Shown: positions 28,752-37,283 of the stretch, in pieces
Numbering within the stretch: the first letter of the stretch is position 1
How the letters are laid out: each line of letters begins with the position of its first letter
DNA from: Dyella dinghuensis
GTDB taxonomy: Bacteria; Pseudomonadota; Gammaproteobacteria; Xanthomonadales; Rhodanobacteraceae
Direction of reading: 5' to 3'
Length of the DNA: 64,000 nt
NCBI RefSeq assembly: GCF_003977615.1
Contig: NZ_RYZR01000007.1
Coordinates: 682,001-746,000 of the forward strand
Notes under the pieces: model-generated
Databases searched by the model: none
The model's input: the letters and a program-made list of their open reading frames with translations, nothing else
Told to the model about the DNA's origin: nothing
Position numbers and translations under genes: made by a program

Positions 28752-29402
28752 ATGTCTGACGTATCACGCCACGATGCCTTGATCGACGCGCTCGGCGCGG
28801 AGCTGACGCCCGTACGGCGTTTGCTGCCGCCGTGGGTGCGTACGGTCGGCTGGCTGGTGATCGTGGCGATCATCGGTGCGGTGATGCTTAGCCGCTACGG
28901 TGCGGCAACCATGCTCCGCCGCTGGGACGCGGCGCCGGATCTCGGCATGGCGGCGCTCGGCGCCGTGCTTACCGCGATTACCGCGTCGCTGGCGGCGTTT
29001 GCGCTGGCCGTGCCCGGCCGCTCTGCCAAATGGGCATGGCTGCCGGTGCCCAGTGCCCTGCTGTGGATCGGCGCCAGCGGTATGGGGTGTCTGAGGGCGC
29101 ATATTCCGGGGATGCACGTCCTGGACATGCATGGCGCCAATGACTGCCTGATCTTCATCATCAGCTTCTCGGTCCCGCTATCGGGCTTGCTGATCTGGCT
29201 GTTGCGGCGGGCGTGCCCGTTGCGCCCGGTGCTCACCGCGGTCGTGGTGGGCCTAGCCAGTGCTTCCGCCTCGGCATGCCTGCTGGAAATCATCCACAAC
29301 GTCGACGCAGCCGCGTCGGATTTGCTGATGCATGCGCTCGCCGTCGCCATCGTTATCGGGGCGAATGCCCTGATGGGCGGGCGTCTGCTTTCACGCGCCT
29401 GA
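28752..29402 (+). CDS. NrsF/DUF1109 membrane anti-sigma factor
   Basis: Membrane protein of 216 residues with about six helices, starting after a 25-residue cytoplasmic segment (VSRHDALIDALGAELTPVRRLLPP) of the kind that binds the sigma factor in this family. Helices are VRTVGWLVIVAIIGAVML, LGAVLTAITASLAAFALAV, WLPVPSALLWIGASGMGCL, IFIISFSVPLSGLLIWLL, VLTAVVVGLASASASACLL and HALAVAIVIGANALM. Cys residues at helix ends (GCLRAH, NDCLIF, RACPLR, ACLLE) could sense metals or thiol oxidants, as proposed for Caulobacter NrsF. The spacing to the sigma gene is 5 bp. Confidence 0.85.
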   Translation: MSDVSRHDALIDALGAELTPVRRLLPPWVRTVGWLVIVAIIGAVMLSRYGAATMLRRWDAAPDLGMAALGAVLTAITASLAAFALAVPGRSAKWAWLPVPSALLWIGASGMGCLRAHIPGMHVLDMHGANDCLIFIISFSVPLSGLLIWLLRRACPLRPVLTAVVVGLASASASACLLEIIHNVDAAASDLLMHALAVAIVIGANALMGGRLLSRA

Positions 29403-29641
29403 GTCCGCGGTTCCAACCTCGTACAAATGGCAGAGCCATGACCGTGAGCCCGGTCGATGGTGAAAGCGTAAAACGCCTGAAACAAGGCATTCAGCGAGCC
29501 GGATCGTCCCCCCCGAAAAGACGCCGGAATGAATCTCAAATAGCCGATTTTCAAGCAACCACTTGACGTCCCATTACGGTCGGGCGGATATACTGGAGCC
29601 GCGCCATTCCGCGCAGCCGATACGCCGCGAGGCCCTAACTC

Positions 29642-30031
29642 TTGATCACATCCCGTAACGCCAAGGCCGTCACCACGGCCACCCTGCGCAAGTCCGTCAT
29701 TGCCGCGCTTGAAGACCTCAAGGCCAAAGACATCCGCGAGATCGATGTCCAGGGCAAAACCTCCATCGCCGACCTGCTCGTGATTGCTTCCGGCACCTCG
29801 GCACGCCACGTCAAATCCATCGCCGACGAAGTGGTCAAGTTCGCGAAAAAGGCGGGCGTGATGCCGCTTGGTGTCGAGGGCGAGCGGGAAGCGGAGTGGG
29901 TGTTGGTGGACCTGGGCGACGTCATCGTGCACGTCATGCTGCCGCGCATCCGCGAGTTCTACGGCCTGGAACGCTTGTGGACAGTTGCCGACCGTGACGA
30001 ACAGGGCGAAGCCGCTCTGGCCACCGGTTAA
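29642..30031 (+). CDS. rsfS: Ribosomal silencing factor RsfS
   Basis: Protein of 129 residues that binds L14 and blocks subunit joining under starvation. Motifs are IAALEDLKAKDIREIDVQGKTSIADLLVIASGTSARHVKSIAD, EGEREAEWVLVDLGDVIVHVMLPRIREFYGLERLW. The only suitable start is TTG at 29642, with GAGG nine bases upstream. A TTGACG/TATACT pair at about 29570-29600 has a 20-bp gap and is a weak promoter candidate. RsfS belongs to the nadD-rsfS-rlmH series, here displaced by 4.1 kb from nadD. Confidence 0.94.
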   Translation: MITSRNAKAVTTATLRKSVIAALEDLKAKDIREIDVQGKTSIADLLVIASGTSARHVKSIADEVVKFAKKAGVMPLGVEGEREAEWVLVDLGDVIVHVMLPRIREFYGLERLWTVADRDEQGEAALATG

Positions 30032-30042
30032 GAACATCCGGC

Positions 30043-30513
30043 ATGCGTGCTCGCCTGATCGCCATCGGCGAACGCATGCCCGCATGGGTTGCAGAAGGGT
30101 TTGCCGAATACCGCAAACGGCTGTCTCACGATTTGCCTCTCGAATTAGTCGAATTGAAACCCGGTGCGCGCGGCAAGGGGCGCGACGATGCGCGCGCAAT
30201 TCAGGAGGAGGGCAACGCCATCCTCGCCGGATTGCCGCGTGATATTCACGTTGTTGCGCTCGATGGACGTGGCAAGACCTGGTCCAGCGAAGAGCTTGCC
30301 GAACAGCTCGCGAAATGGCGCATGTCCGGGCGCGATATAGCATTTCTCATCGGTGGCCCGGATGGCCACTCGCCCGATGTTTTGGCCCGCGCCGATCAAA
30401 AGTGGTCATTGGGTCCGCTGACCCTCCCGCATATGCTGGTCAGGCTTGTACTCGCCGAACAGCTTTATCGCGCTACGACTTTGCTCGCCGGTCATCCCTA
30501 CCATCGAGCGTGA
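30043..30513 (+). CDS. rlmH: 23S rRNA pseudouridine-1915 N3-methyltransferase RlmH
   Basis: SPOUT methyltransferase of 156 residues, the standard length. Conserved parts are the N-terminal RLIAIGERMPAWVAEGFAEY, the trefoil-knot region VVALDGRGKTWSSEELAEQL and IAFLIGGPDGHSPDV, and the end RLVLAEQLYRATTLLAGHPYHRA. It lies 11 bp after rsfS. Confidence 0.96.
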   Translation: MRARLIAIGERMPAWVAEGFAEYRKRLSHDLPLELVELKPGARGKGRDDARAIQEEGNAILAGLPRDIHVVALDGRGKTWSSEELAEQLAKWRMSGRDIAFLIGGPDGHSPDVLARADQKWSLGPLTLPHMLVRLVLAEQLYRATTLLAGHPYHRA

Positions 30514-30567
30514 GTCGACGAAGGTTCGAAAGCGGGCACGCAACATCGCATCGCACTCGGAGCCTGC

Positions 30568-31017
30568 ATGAACATCCAGATTCGCCAAGCCACCATCCAC
30601 GATCTCGATGTGCTGGTTCCTTTGTTCGATGGCTATCGGCAGTTCTACAAGCAGGCGTCCGATCCGGCGCTTGCACGCAGGTTTCTCAGCGAGCGTTTTG
30701 CACATCACGAGTCGCTGATCTTGCTCGCCTCCGATGCGCAACAACGAGGACTCGGTTTTACTCAGCTCTATCCATTGTTTTCATCAGTGCGTGCGGTGCG
30801 CACGTATTTGCTCAATGACTTGTTTGTTGCGACGGATGCTCGCCGTCACGGCGCAGCGAAGTCATTGCTGTTGGCCTCCGCCGATCATGCGCGGGCTTTG
30901 GGAGCCGCGAATCTTTCGCTTGCAACAGCGTTGGACAACACACCTGCACAGGCACTTTACGAGTCGCTTGGATGGCAGCGTGATCGGCAATTTTGCGAAT
31001 ATGGTCTCGTGCTTTAG
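30568..31017 (+). CDS. GNAT family N-acetyltransferase
   Basis: Acetyl-CoA-dependent acyltransferase of 149 residues. It has the GNAT opening IRQATIHDLDVLVPLFDGYRQFY, an acetyl-CoA loop region (LLNDLFVATDARRHGAAKSLLLASADHARALGAANLSLAT) and the closing YESLGWQRDRQFCEYGLVL. The loop has RRHGAA in place of the usual RGxGxG/A, an acceptable variation. The substrate is unknown. It lies between rlmH and maf, which are neighbours in many relatives. Confidence 0.85.
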   Translation: MNIQIRQATIHDLDVLVPLFDGYRQFYKQASDPALARRFLSERFAHHESLILLASDAQQRGLGFTQLYPLFSSVRAVRTYLLNDLFVATDARRHGAAKSLLLASADHARALGAANLSLATALDNTPAQALYESLGWQRDRQFCEYGLVL

Positions 31018-31352
31018 CGATTTTCGGTTCTTTCATCCACGCACCCCGCGGTTTTATTCCCGTCAGCGCAAGGCTGACGGTGACGTCTGTTGCGCAACCC
31101 CTTGACGCCGGTTGCCATTGTCACAAAGATGCAACCTTACGATAAGCTGACGAGCATCTTGGCGAATGATTTTGCCGAAAATGCAAGCCGATATCGCGGG
31201 TAATACTTTTCTGAAAACAACAGCTTAGATATGTGCTCTGCGCAAGTCGTCGGATTACATGAAGGAGAGCACCGTCTCATGGACTAGCCCTTCATAAAGC
31301 AGAGCATGGCTCGATCACGAGACGAAAGTTTTTGCGAAATCGAGGGCGATCT
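31018..31352 (+). other. 335-bp gene-free gap with one hairpin
   Basis: No coding sequence or RNA gene is visible. A perfect 8-bp hairpin, CCGTCAGC / GCTGACGG at 31060-31067 and 31073-31080 with loop GCAAG, follows the GNAT gene but lacks a T-run on either strand. It may end transcription weakly or protect the 3' end. The rest is locally AT-richer than its surroundings (31120-31270), which fits a promoter region for the LTA-synthase-like gene, though no good -35/-10 pair is evident. Confidence 0.45.
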
Positions 31353-33152
31353 ATGGGCGCGTTCAAAGAAGCTGGCAGCGGGAAGGGCGCCGTTTGGCAT
31401 CGCGCATTGAGCGTTGGCGTAAGACTGCTGGCGCTTGCACTTATCTGCGTCTTGCTCGCGCGGCACCTCGATCCAGCGCTGCACGCTGGATTCAATCCGG
31501 GATTGGTATGGCGGAATGCATTTCCACTCTTCTTGATAGCGCTGCTGCTGTATGGCTTTTTCGGCCGAATTGTCCTCACGGCCGTTGTGAGTGCTGCGCT
31601 TATCGCACTCGTCTACAAGATCAATGCCATCAAAGTAAGAAACCTTCATTCGCCACTCACGCCGGACGATGCGGCGTTGAGTCATCAGGTGGCGGGCGAT
31701 ATCGGTTTCTTTGCGCACTACACGGGCTATCACGTCGTCGCGTTGGTATTGGCGCCGGTTTTACTCATCGTCGCGGCTGTAGTGTTGTGGCGCAGGGAAA
31801 CACGCCTTTTTAAGCCGCACCGTGTAACGCGGGTGGTATGCGCGCTGTTGGCTGTTCTGGGTTTGTATGCATTGATGCAAGGCTATCGTCCGTGGCGCGA
31901 ATGGTATGCAAGCAACGCCATGACAGGCTATCAACAGTGGAATCCGATATTCAGCGCACAAAGCAAAGGGTTTACGGCCATGTTCGTGAGAATGTGTCAG
32001 GACCGGCAGGTGTCCGTTCCACCTCCCGACAAATCGGTTGTCGCGACGTTTGTAAGTCATCACGCCCAGGACATTGCGCAGCGTGAAGAACGTCAACCAC
32101 CGCAGGTGCTACCCGACATCGTTATCGTTCAGAGCGAAGCATTCTTCGATCCCGGCGTGCTGAAAAGCGTCGACTACGGCCAGTTCGATCCGAATTTCGA
32201 ACGCCTTGCAGCGACAGGGATCACTGGCAGTCTAACCACGCCGACGTATGGCGGCGGCACGATCCGAACCGAATTCGAAACGCTCACCGGCTATCCGATG
32301 ATGGCGTTTCCCGCTGTGCAATATCCTTATTTCGGCTTGGCTCATCGTTGGATGCCGACGATTCCACGACGTCTGCAAGCGCTGGGTTACACCACCGCAC
32401 TTTTTCATCCGTATGAAAGCGATTTCTGGAATCGCGACGAAACGATGCCCGCGCTCGGTTTTCAGCGCATGTATTTTGAAGATGCCTTCAAGGATGCGTC
32501 GCGTGCGGGCCTGTTCGTTTCTGACCATTCGCTTTTCGATGCCGTGCTCGCCTATCTGGATGACTTGCACTCGTCACCGAGTTACACCATGGTTATCACC
32601 ATGGAAAATCATGGGCCGTGGAATCGCGACCCGGGCCAGCTGGCCAATCTTCTGAAAACGAACCCGTTGCCTGCCGGTCTTTCCGAGGAAGGTACGGAGC
32701 AGATGACGTACTACGCGTCGCATTTGATCAATGGCGATGCCGCACTCGCGGATTTTGCGACCAAACTACTCGCCCGCAAGCGCTGGACGATTTTCCTCTT
32801 CTATGGCGATCATCTGCCTGCGCTCGATGCGGCTTATCAGGATCTGGGCTTCGACGACAACAGGGCGGCGTATCAGGAGCACACGCGTTACATGATGTTG
32901 TCGAATCGCCCGTTCGATTCCCATCAGCGACGCCAGCTCAACTTGTCCGCCTACGATCTTCCAGGCTTGCTGTTTGACGTGGCTGGATTGCCGGAGGATG
33001 GCTATCTCGCACTGGCGTCGACAATCCGTTGGGCGTCCATGCATGACGCCATCGCCAATGCCGACGGCTACCGTGACGTGCAATTCAATGCAGCAAGGCT
33101 GGAAGTAACGTGCGGACATAAATTGAATTTGGCCGAAAACTGTCCGCCCTGA
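31353..33152 (+). CDS. LTA synthase family phosphotransferase (sulfatase fold)
   Basis: Membrane enzyme of 599 residues. Four to five N-terminal helices (LLALALICVLLARHL, AFPLFLIALLLYGFFGRIVLTAVVSAALIALVY, VVALVLAPVLLIVAAVVLW, VVCALLAVLGLYALM) precede a periplasmic sulfatase-type domain. It includes PDIVIVQSEAFFDP, the nucleophile region TYGGGTIRTEFETLTGYP, SDHSLFDAVLAYLDD, VITMENHGPW and FLFYGDHLPAL. In Gram-negatives this family modifies periplasmic glucans or other envelope glycans with phosphoglycerol or phosphoethanolamine. The start is ATG at 31353 with GAGGG seven bases upstream. It interrupts the rlmH-maf neighbourhood. Confidence 0.9.
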   Translation: MGAFKEAGSGKGAVWHRALSVGVRLLALALICVLLARHLDPALHAGFNPGLVWRNAFPLFLIALLLYGFFGRIVLTAVVSAALIALVYKINAIKVRNLHSPLTPDDAALSHQVAGDIGFFAHYTGYHVVALVLAPVLLIVAAVVLWRRETRLFKPHRVTRVVCALLAVLGLYALMQGYRPWREWYASNAMTGYQQWNPIFSAQSKGFTAMFVRMCQDRQVSVPPPDKSVVATFVSHHAQDIAQREERQPPQVLPDIVIVQSEAFFDPGVLKSVDYGQFDPNFERLAATGITGSLTTPTYGGGTIRTEFETLTGYPMMAFPAVQYPYFGLAHRWMPTIPRRLQALGYTTALFHPYESDFWNRDETMPALGFQRMYFEDAFKDASRAGLFVSDHSLFDAVLAYLDDLHSSPSYTMVITMENHGPWNRDPGQLANLLKTNPLPAGLSEEGTEQMTYYASHLINGDAALADFATKLLARKRWTIFLFYGDHLPALDAAYQDLGFDDNRAAYQEHTRYMMLSNRPFDSHQRRQLNLSAYDLPGLLFDVAGLPEDGYLALASTIRWASMHDAIANADGYRDVQFNAARLEVTCGHKLNLAENCPP

Positions 33153-33227
33153 TCTGGAACGTTGCGCGCTTCGTTACCGACGCGCAGGCGGTTATGCTTG
33201 CGCCTGGCGTATTGATGGAAGTAGCTC

Positions 33228-33806
33228 ATGCTTTATTTGGCTTCGCAGTCGCCGCGTCGTCGCGATCTGCTTGGACAGCTTGGTGTGGTGTTTTCCGTGC
33301 TCGATGTGGATGTCGTGGAGCAGCGGGCTATCGGTGAATCGCCCACCGATTATGTTCAGCGCGTGGCGTGCGATAAAGCGAAAGAAGGCTTCGCTTCCCT
33401 TGATGGTTATAAACGAACTGCAGCCGTGGTGCTTGGCGCGGATACGGAGGTCGTGCTGGACGGCGACGTTTTCGGTAAACCCAGTGACACCGCCGATGCA
33501 GCCGCCATGTTGCGGCGCCTGTCCGGGCGCACGCATGAAGTCATTTCAGCAGTGTGGTTAGTCGGCGACGATCGCGAAGCCGGCGAGGTCTGCGTATCCA
33601 AAGTTCGCTTCGCCACACTCGATGACGCAACGATCGATGCTTACGTCGCAAGCGGAGAACCTTTCGGCAAGGCCGGTGCCTACGCCATTCAAGGGCGCGG
33701 CGCGACGTTGATCGAATATCTGGAAGGCAGCTATTCGGGCGTGATGGGATTGCCGCTGTTCGAAACGGCACGACTGCTGCGAAATTTTGGCGCGCATACC
33801 GCGTGA
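33228..33806 (+). CDS. Maf nucleoside triphosphate pyrophosphatase (dTTP/UTPase type)
   Basis: House-cleaning pyrophosphatase of 192 residues. The Maf signature [16 protein letters not shown] opens the protein, followed by [32 protein letters not shown] and the C-terminal [33 protein letters not shown]. The last segment is typical of the YhdE group, which hydrolyses dTTP, UTP and modified pyrimidine nucleotides. GGAAG precedes the ATG. In Xanthomonas-type genomes maf follows rlmH; here 2.7 kb with two other genes separate them. Confidence 0.95.
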   Translation: MLYLASQSPRRRDLLGQLGVVFSVLDVDVVEQRAIGESPTDYVQRVACDKAKEGFASLDGYKRTAAVVLGADTEVVLDGDVFGKPSDTADAAAMLRRLSGRTHEVISAVWLVGDDREAGEVCVSKVRFATLDDATIDAYVASGEPFGKAGAYAIQGRGATLIEYLEGSYSGVMGLPLFETARLLRNFGAHTA

Positions 33807-33810
33807 GCGT

Positions 33811-34635
33811 TTATGTGCTGCCTGCAAGGGTGGCGAACAGCGCAATGAGTGCGAACAAATTGTAGACACCGTGTGCCAATACCGCAGGCCACAATGACGA
33901 CGACTTCAATCGCAGCCACGCAAGTCCTACTGCAAGCAGGATCAAGCCAGGCAGCGCAAACCATTTGAAATCCAGCCCTTCCAAGTGCACGACACCGAAC
34001 AGCACGGCGGAGATCACGACCGACCATGCCGTCGACAAGCGGCGCATCAACGCCGACAGCAGCACGCCGCGAAACAGCAGCTCCTCGATCAGCGGCCCGA
34101 CGATCACCATCACCATCGCCAATGGCAGGCGCAGGTTTTCGGGCGCATTGCGGCTGAGTTCTTCGACGTTTTGCGAGACCGTTTGTCCGTGCGCCAACAG
34201 CTCAGTGAGCCAACCGCCAACCGGCGGTGTCACGATGCCGACGATAAACGCCAGTACGTACCAGTAGGCCGATGTCGCGGGTGCGAATCCGAATCCCGGC
34301 GGTTTTTCGAGCGGCCAGAGTGCAGGCCATTGGCGACGTACGAGACTCAGCATCACCAATGCAATCAGTGGCAATCCCAGGATGATGAATAGCGCATTGC
34401 TACCAGGCCGTTTCAATATGGCCATCACGTGGCTATGCAAATCCGCTTGCGAGAGGTCGGGGTGTTGCACGTGCGCAACGACACCCACGATGAAACTGAC
34501 GGTCGCACCTGCTGCGGCCTGCAGCAGGACATAAAGCACGATCAAGCCTATAGCGATCCAAACGCTCGGCGCAGAGGATCTGGCGGTTTCGTTTGGCGAC
34601 ATGAATGGGTCGGGATTCGCCGGTTTTTCAGTCAT
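33811..34635 (-). CDS. CPBP family intramembrane metalloprotease
   Basis: Membrane protein of 274 residues with about seven helices. CPBP (Abi/Rce1-like) motifs are present: EELLFRGVLLSALMR (EExxxR) and FGVVHLEG (FxxxH), with the third His region near the end (AHGVYNLFALI). These proteins are glutamate-type intramembrane proteases or prenyl-protein proteases; substrates in Proteobacteria are mostly unknown. Starts at 34635 and 34602 are both possible and neither has a good SD. It lies 16 bp after the MAPEG gene on the minus strand and converges on maf. Confidence 0.88.
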   Translation of the reverse strand: MTEKPANPDPFMSPNETARSSAPSVWIAIGLIVLYVLLQAAAGATVSFIVGVVAHVQHPDLSQADLHSHVMAILKRPGSNALFIILGLPLIALVMLSLVRRQWPALWPLEKPPGFGFAPATSAYWYVLAFIVGIVTPPVGGWLTELLAHGQTVSQNVEELSRNAPENLRLPLAMVMVIVGPLIEELLFRGVLLSALMRRLSTAWSVVISAVLFGVVHLEGLDFKWFALPGLILLAVGLAWLRLKSSSLWPAVLAHGVYNLFALIALFATLAGST

Positions 34636-34651
34636 GCGTCAGGCGCTGGTT

Positions 34652-35047
34652 TCAGCTCACCATCATCGCGCGGACGATACCGATACCCGCCATGACAACC
34701 AGTGCACCCCATGCCACGATGGCGATCATGTAGCCCGGGCCACGCTTGCTCGCATCCTTCAGGTAGGCCAGCGCGTACCAGACGCGGCCAACGATCCACA
34801 CAAGGCCCGCAAGACCCGCCCACAGTTCGAAACCGAAGTGGCCCGCCAGCAAAAGGACAGGCAGAAACATGACCGCGCTTTCCAGCGTATTCATCTGCAC
34901 GCGATAGGCGCGCTCGAACGCCGGATGCCCGCTGATTGCCGGAGCTTCAATGCCGTATTTCGCCCGCGCACGTCCCACCGCATACATGGTGCCGAACATC
35001 AGGAGAACCGTCAGCAAGGTGACCAGCTCAGGCAGATAATGGATCAT
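34652..35047 (-). CDS. MAPEG family membrane protein
   Basis: Protein of 131 residues with four helices. Family features include the ELVTLLTVLLMFGTMYAVGRARAKYGI opening, the conserved FERAYRVQMNTLESAVMFLPVLLLAG, and the GRVWYALAYLKDASKRGPGY segment, which carries the glutathione-binding Arg/Tyr residues of MAPEG enzymes. The start is the ATG at 35047 (MIHYLPELV), where relatives begin. Members are glutathione-dependent transferases or of unknown role in bacteria. It is the first of two minus-strand genes and is divergent from the YpfJ-type peptidase gene. Confidence 0.88.
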   Translation of the reverse strand: MIHYLPELVTLLTVLLMFGTMYAVGRARAKYGIEAPAISGHPAFERAYRVQMNTLESAVMFLPVLLLAGHFGFELWAGLAGLVWIVGRVWYALAYLKDASKRGPGYMIAIVAWGALVVMAGIGIVRAMMVS

Positions 35048-35158
35048 GGAAAAACTCAGCGAGGAAGGTGGTGCCACTGTAGCGGTTTGGTGCCATGCTG
35101 GGGAGGATGGCCGGAAGGGCCGGCCGACACGTTTGACGACACGTACGGCGGAGGTCTT

Positions 35159-36022
35159 ATGGATTGGCAGAAAGGCGAACGCAGTCAGAATGTCGAAGTG
35201 GACAGCGGCGGCGGTGGTGGCGGAGGCGGCGGTTTTGGTGGGGGACGCATGGGGATCGGTGGCCTGATCATCCTGGCCATCCTCGGGTGGGTCTTCTTCA
35301 AGAACCCGATGGCGCTACTCAATCAAGACAATACTCAACCCGGTGCCTACGCACCCTCCGGACAACCGGCGCAGGTGGATCCGCAGCAGAAGGATTTTGT
35401 CAGCGCGATCCTGGGTTCGACCGAAAAAACCTGGAGCGACATTTTCAGCGGCATGGGTCGTACCTATGTCGATCCGAAACTGGAGCTTTTCAGCGGCGGC
35501 GTAAACACCGCGTGCGGTGCGGCGTCGACGGCCGTTGGCCCGTTCTACTGTCCGGGCGATCAGAAGGTTTATCTGGACCTGGATTTCTTCCGCGAACTGG
35601 ATACACGTTTCCATGCCAGTGGCGATTTCGCCCGCGCTTATGTGATTGCGCATGAAGTCGGACATCACGTGCAAAACCAGCTGGGCATTTTCGACAAAGT
35701 CGCGCAGATGCAGCGGCAGGGCGCGCGCATGGAAGGTGCGGATGGTTTGTCGGTGCGTCAGGAGCTCCAGGCCGATTGCTTTGCGGGCGTCTGGGCCAAT
35801 CGCACGCAACAGCGATTGCAGTGGTTGCAGCCCGGTGACGTCGAGTCGGCCTTGAATGCTGCGAGCCAGATCGGCGACGACACCCTGCAACGCGAAGCGC
35901 GTGGCACGGTCGTACCCGATTCCTTCACGCACGGCACCTCGGCGCAGCGCGTGAAATGGTTCAAGACCGGATTCCAGAGCGGCGATATTCAGCAATGCAA
36001 CACATTTAGCGGTGCGCTTTAA
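35159..36022 (+). CDS. Neutral zinc metallopeptidase (YpfJ family)
   Basis: Protein of 287 residues. The N-terminus (MDWQKGERSQNVEVDSG) leads to a run of nine glycines and FGGGRMG, then one membrane helix (IGGLIILAILGWVFF). The outward-facing domain has FYCPGDQKVYLDLDFF, the HExxH zinc motif in YVIAHEVGHHVQNQLG and the third-ligand region RQELQADCFAGVWAN. Family members are membrane-bound peptidases of unknown substrate. The ATG at 35159 has GGAGG six bases upstream; longer reading frames overlap the divergent MAPEG gene and look non-coding. Confidence 0.93.
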   Translation: MDWQKGERSQNVEVDSGGGGGGGGGFGGGRMGIGGLIILAILGWVFFKNPMALLNQDNTQPGAYAPSGQPAQVDPQQKDFVSAILGSTEKTWSDIFSGMGRTYVDPKLELFSGGVNTACGAASTAVGPFYCPGDQKVYLDLDFFRELDTRFHASGDFARAYVIAHEVGHHVQNQLGIFDKVAQMQRQGARMEGADGLSVRQELQADCFAGVWANRTQQRLQWLQPGDVESALNAASQIGDDTLQREARGTVVPDSFTHGTSAQRVKWFKTGFQSGDIQQCNTFSGAL

Positions 36023-36032
36023 ATAGGCCAGT

Positions 36033-36052
36033 GGCCCCTCTGCGGAGGGGCC
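36033..36052 (+). terminator. GC-rich hairpin after the YpfJ-type gene
   Basis: A perfect 8-bp stem, GGCCCCTC (36033-36040) and GAGGGGCC (36045-36052), with the tetraloop TGCG, 11 bp after the stop. No proper T-run follows (GTTGCGCT), so termination may be incomplete. Confidence 0.55.
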
Positions 36053-36124
36053 GTTGCGCTCAGCCGGTGATTGACGGATGAATAGAATTCTCGCAATGCG
36101 CCGGGAGCGCCTGTAGCCACCGTT

Positions 36125-36493
36125 ATGACCCATCCATGCTTGCGCTGCGGTGCGTGCTGCGCCCATTTTCGTGTGGCCTTCCATTGGTCTGAAGCACACT
36201 CGGACCTGGGTGGTGTCGTGCCCGTTGAATTGACCGAGAAGCTCGACGCGCATCGCCTCGCCATGCGCGGCACATGGGCGCAACGTCCGCAATGCATCGC
36301 GCTGGAAGGTGAGGTAGGCGGCAACGCGTGTTGCAGCATTTATGCGCGGCGGCCGTCTGTCTGCCGGGATGTGCAGCCTTCATGGGAAAACGGCGCGCCC
36401 AGTGAGCAATGCGACAGGGCGCGCATGGCACACGGTCTGGAACCGCTCACGCCGCAAGTTTGGATTGAGTTCGCAGTCGCTGCGGCGTCGTGA
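36125..36493 (+). CDS. YkgJ family cysteine-cluster protein
   Basis: Small protein of 122 residues with the CxxCGxCC cluster at its start (HPCLRCGACCAHF) and later Cys residues in ACCSIYARRPSVCRDV. The family (CxxCxxCC, formerly UPF0153) probably binds zinc or an Fe-S cluster; the function is unknown. The C-terminus EQCDRARMAHGLEPL is also conserved in relatives. It lies 102 bp after the YpfJ-type gene and converges on the anti-sigma gene. Confidence 0.88.
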   Translation: MTHPCLRCGACCAHFRVAFHWSEAHSDLGGVVPVELTEKLDAHRLAMRGTWAQRPQCIALEGEVGGNACCSIYARRPSVCRDVQPSWENGAPSEQCDRARMAHGLEPLTPQVWIEFAVAAAS

Positions 36494-36506
36494 TGCGTTA
36501 ACAGCG

Positions 36507-37283
36507 TCAGCGCATCGGCGGATTTGCCGCATCGTTCTCAAATGCAAGTACAAACTGGCGAAGATCATCCTCGTTGACATCCGAGACAGCGACATACTGC
36601 ATATTGGAGGACGCCCAGCGAATCACGGTATATCCGTGCCATTGCGTGATGTCCTGTGCCGAGGGCGCCGATGCCGATGGCCATTGATAAAGATTGATCA
36701 CATGCAGCCGGCGCTTGTAAACCAGTGCCGCGACACTGTGGCCATCCAATGCATCGAGTCGTCCACCTATCAGCGGAAAACCTTCGCTGGCCAGATCTTT
36801 CACGCGCGGTGAAAAATCTAGCTTGCCTTCGAACCATGGCTTCACGGTGTGCTGATCGGTCGAAACGACATCCATCAGATGCTGCTGCTGCATCGATCGG
36901 ATATGGCTGGAAACCGCTTCGTCGGCAACCAGGTTGGTATCCGCGCCGCGCGGATGCAGCACGTACAACCACATCGGCGCGACAAGCAGCAGCGCGCCCG
37001 CAAAACCTGCCGCCATGGCCAAGCCGACAAGTCCGCGGCGCGGCTTGGCGATGACGGGCGAAGCGGCCTGTTTCGGCGTTTCCCACTGCTTGCGCAACGC
37101 ATCGGGTGCGCGCTGGTAGAGCGACGGTTGCGCCATGGCCTTATGCAATTGCACATAGTCCGCGTAACTGGCGGCGCACGCGGTACAGCCTTGCATATGC
37201 CGTGTGATCGCCACGCTTTGCGCGGCGTCGAGTTCGTCGTCGAGGTAGGCGTGCAGGAGCAGCCTCGCGTCATTGCACATCAT
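36507..37283 (-). CDS. Anti-sigma factor with zinc-binding ZAS domain
   Basis: Single-pass membrane protein of 258 residues. The N-terminal ZAS domain shows the HxxxCxxC motif ([18 protein letters not shown]) with an upstream [17 protein letters not shown], the sigma-holding part. One helix near residues 85-110 ([25 protein letters not shown]) leads to a periplasmic domain of unknown fold (about 115-258; [22 protein letters not shown]). That domain could sense envelope or metal stress. The start overlaps the end of the sigma gene by 14 bp, so the two are coupled. Confidence 0.9.
   Translation of the reverse strand: MMCNDARLLLHAYLDDELDAAQSVAITRHMQGCTACAASYADYVQLHKAMAQPSLYQRAPDALRKQWETPKQAASPVIAKPRRGLVGLAMAAGFAGALLLVAPMWLYVLHPRGADTNLVADEAVSSHIRSMQQQHLMDVVSTDQHTVKPWFEGKLDFSPRVKDLASEGFPLIGGRLDALDGHSVAALVYKRRLHVINLYQWPSASAPSAQDITQWHGYTVIRWASSNMQYVAVSDVNEDDLRQFVLAFENDAANPPMR

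Noticed and set aside
29570-29600. TTGACG and TATACT upstream of rsfS as a promoter
   Set aside because: The spacing is 20 bp, too long for a good sigma-70 promoter, and no other support was found.
31060-31080. Perfect hairpin after the GNAT gene as a Rho-independent terminator
   Set aside because: No T-run follows on either strand, so I list it only as a hairpin in the gap description.
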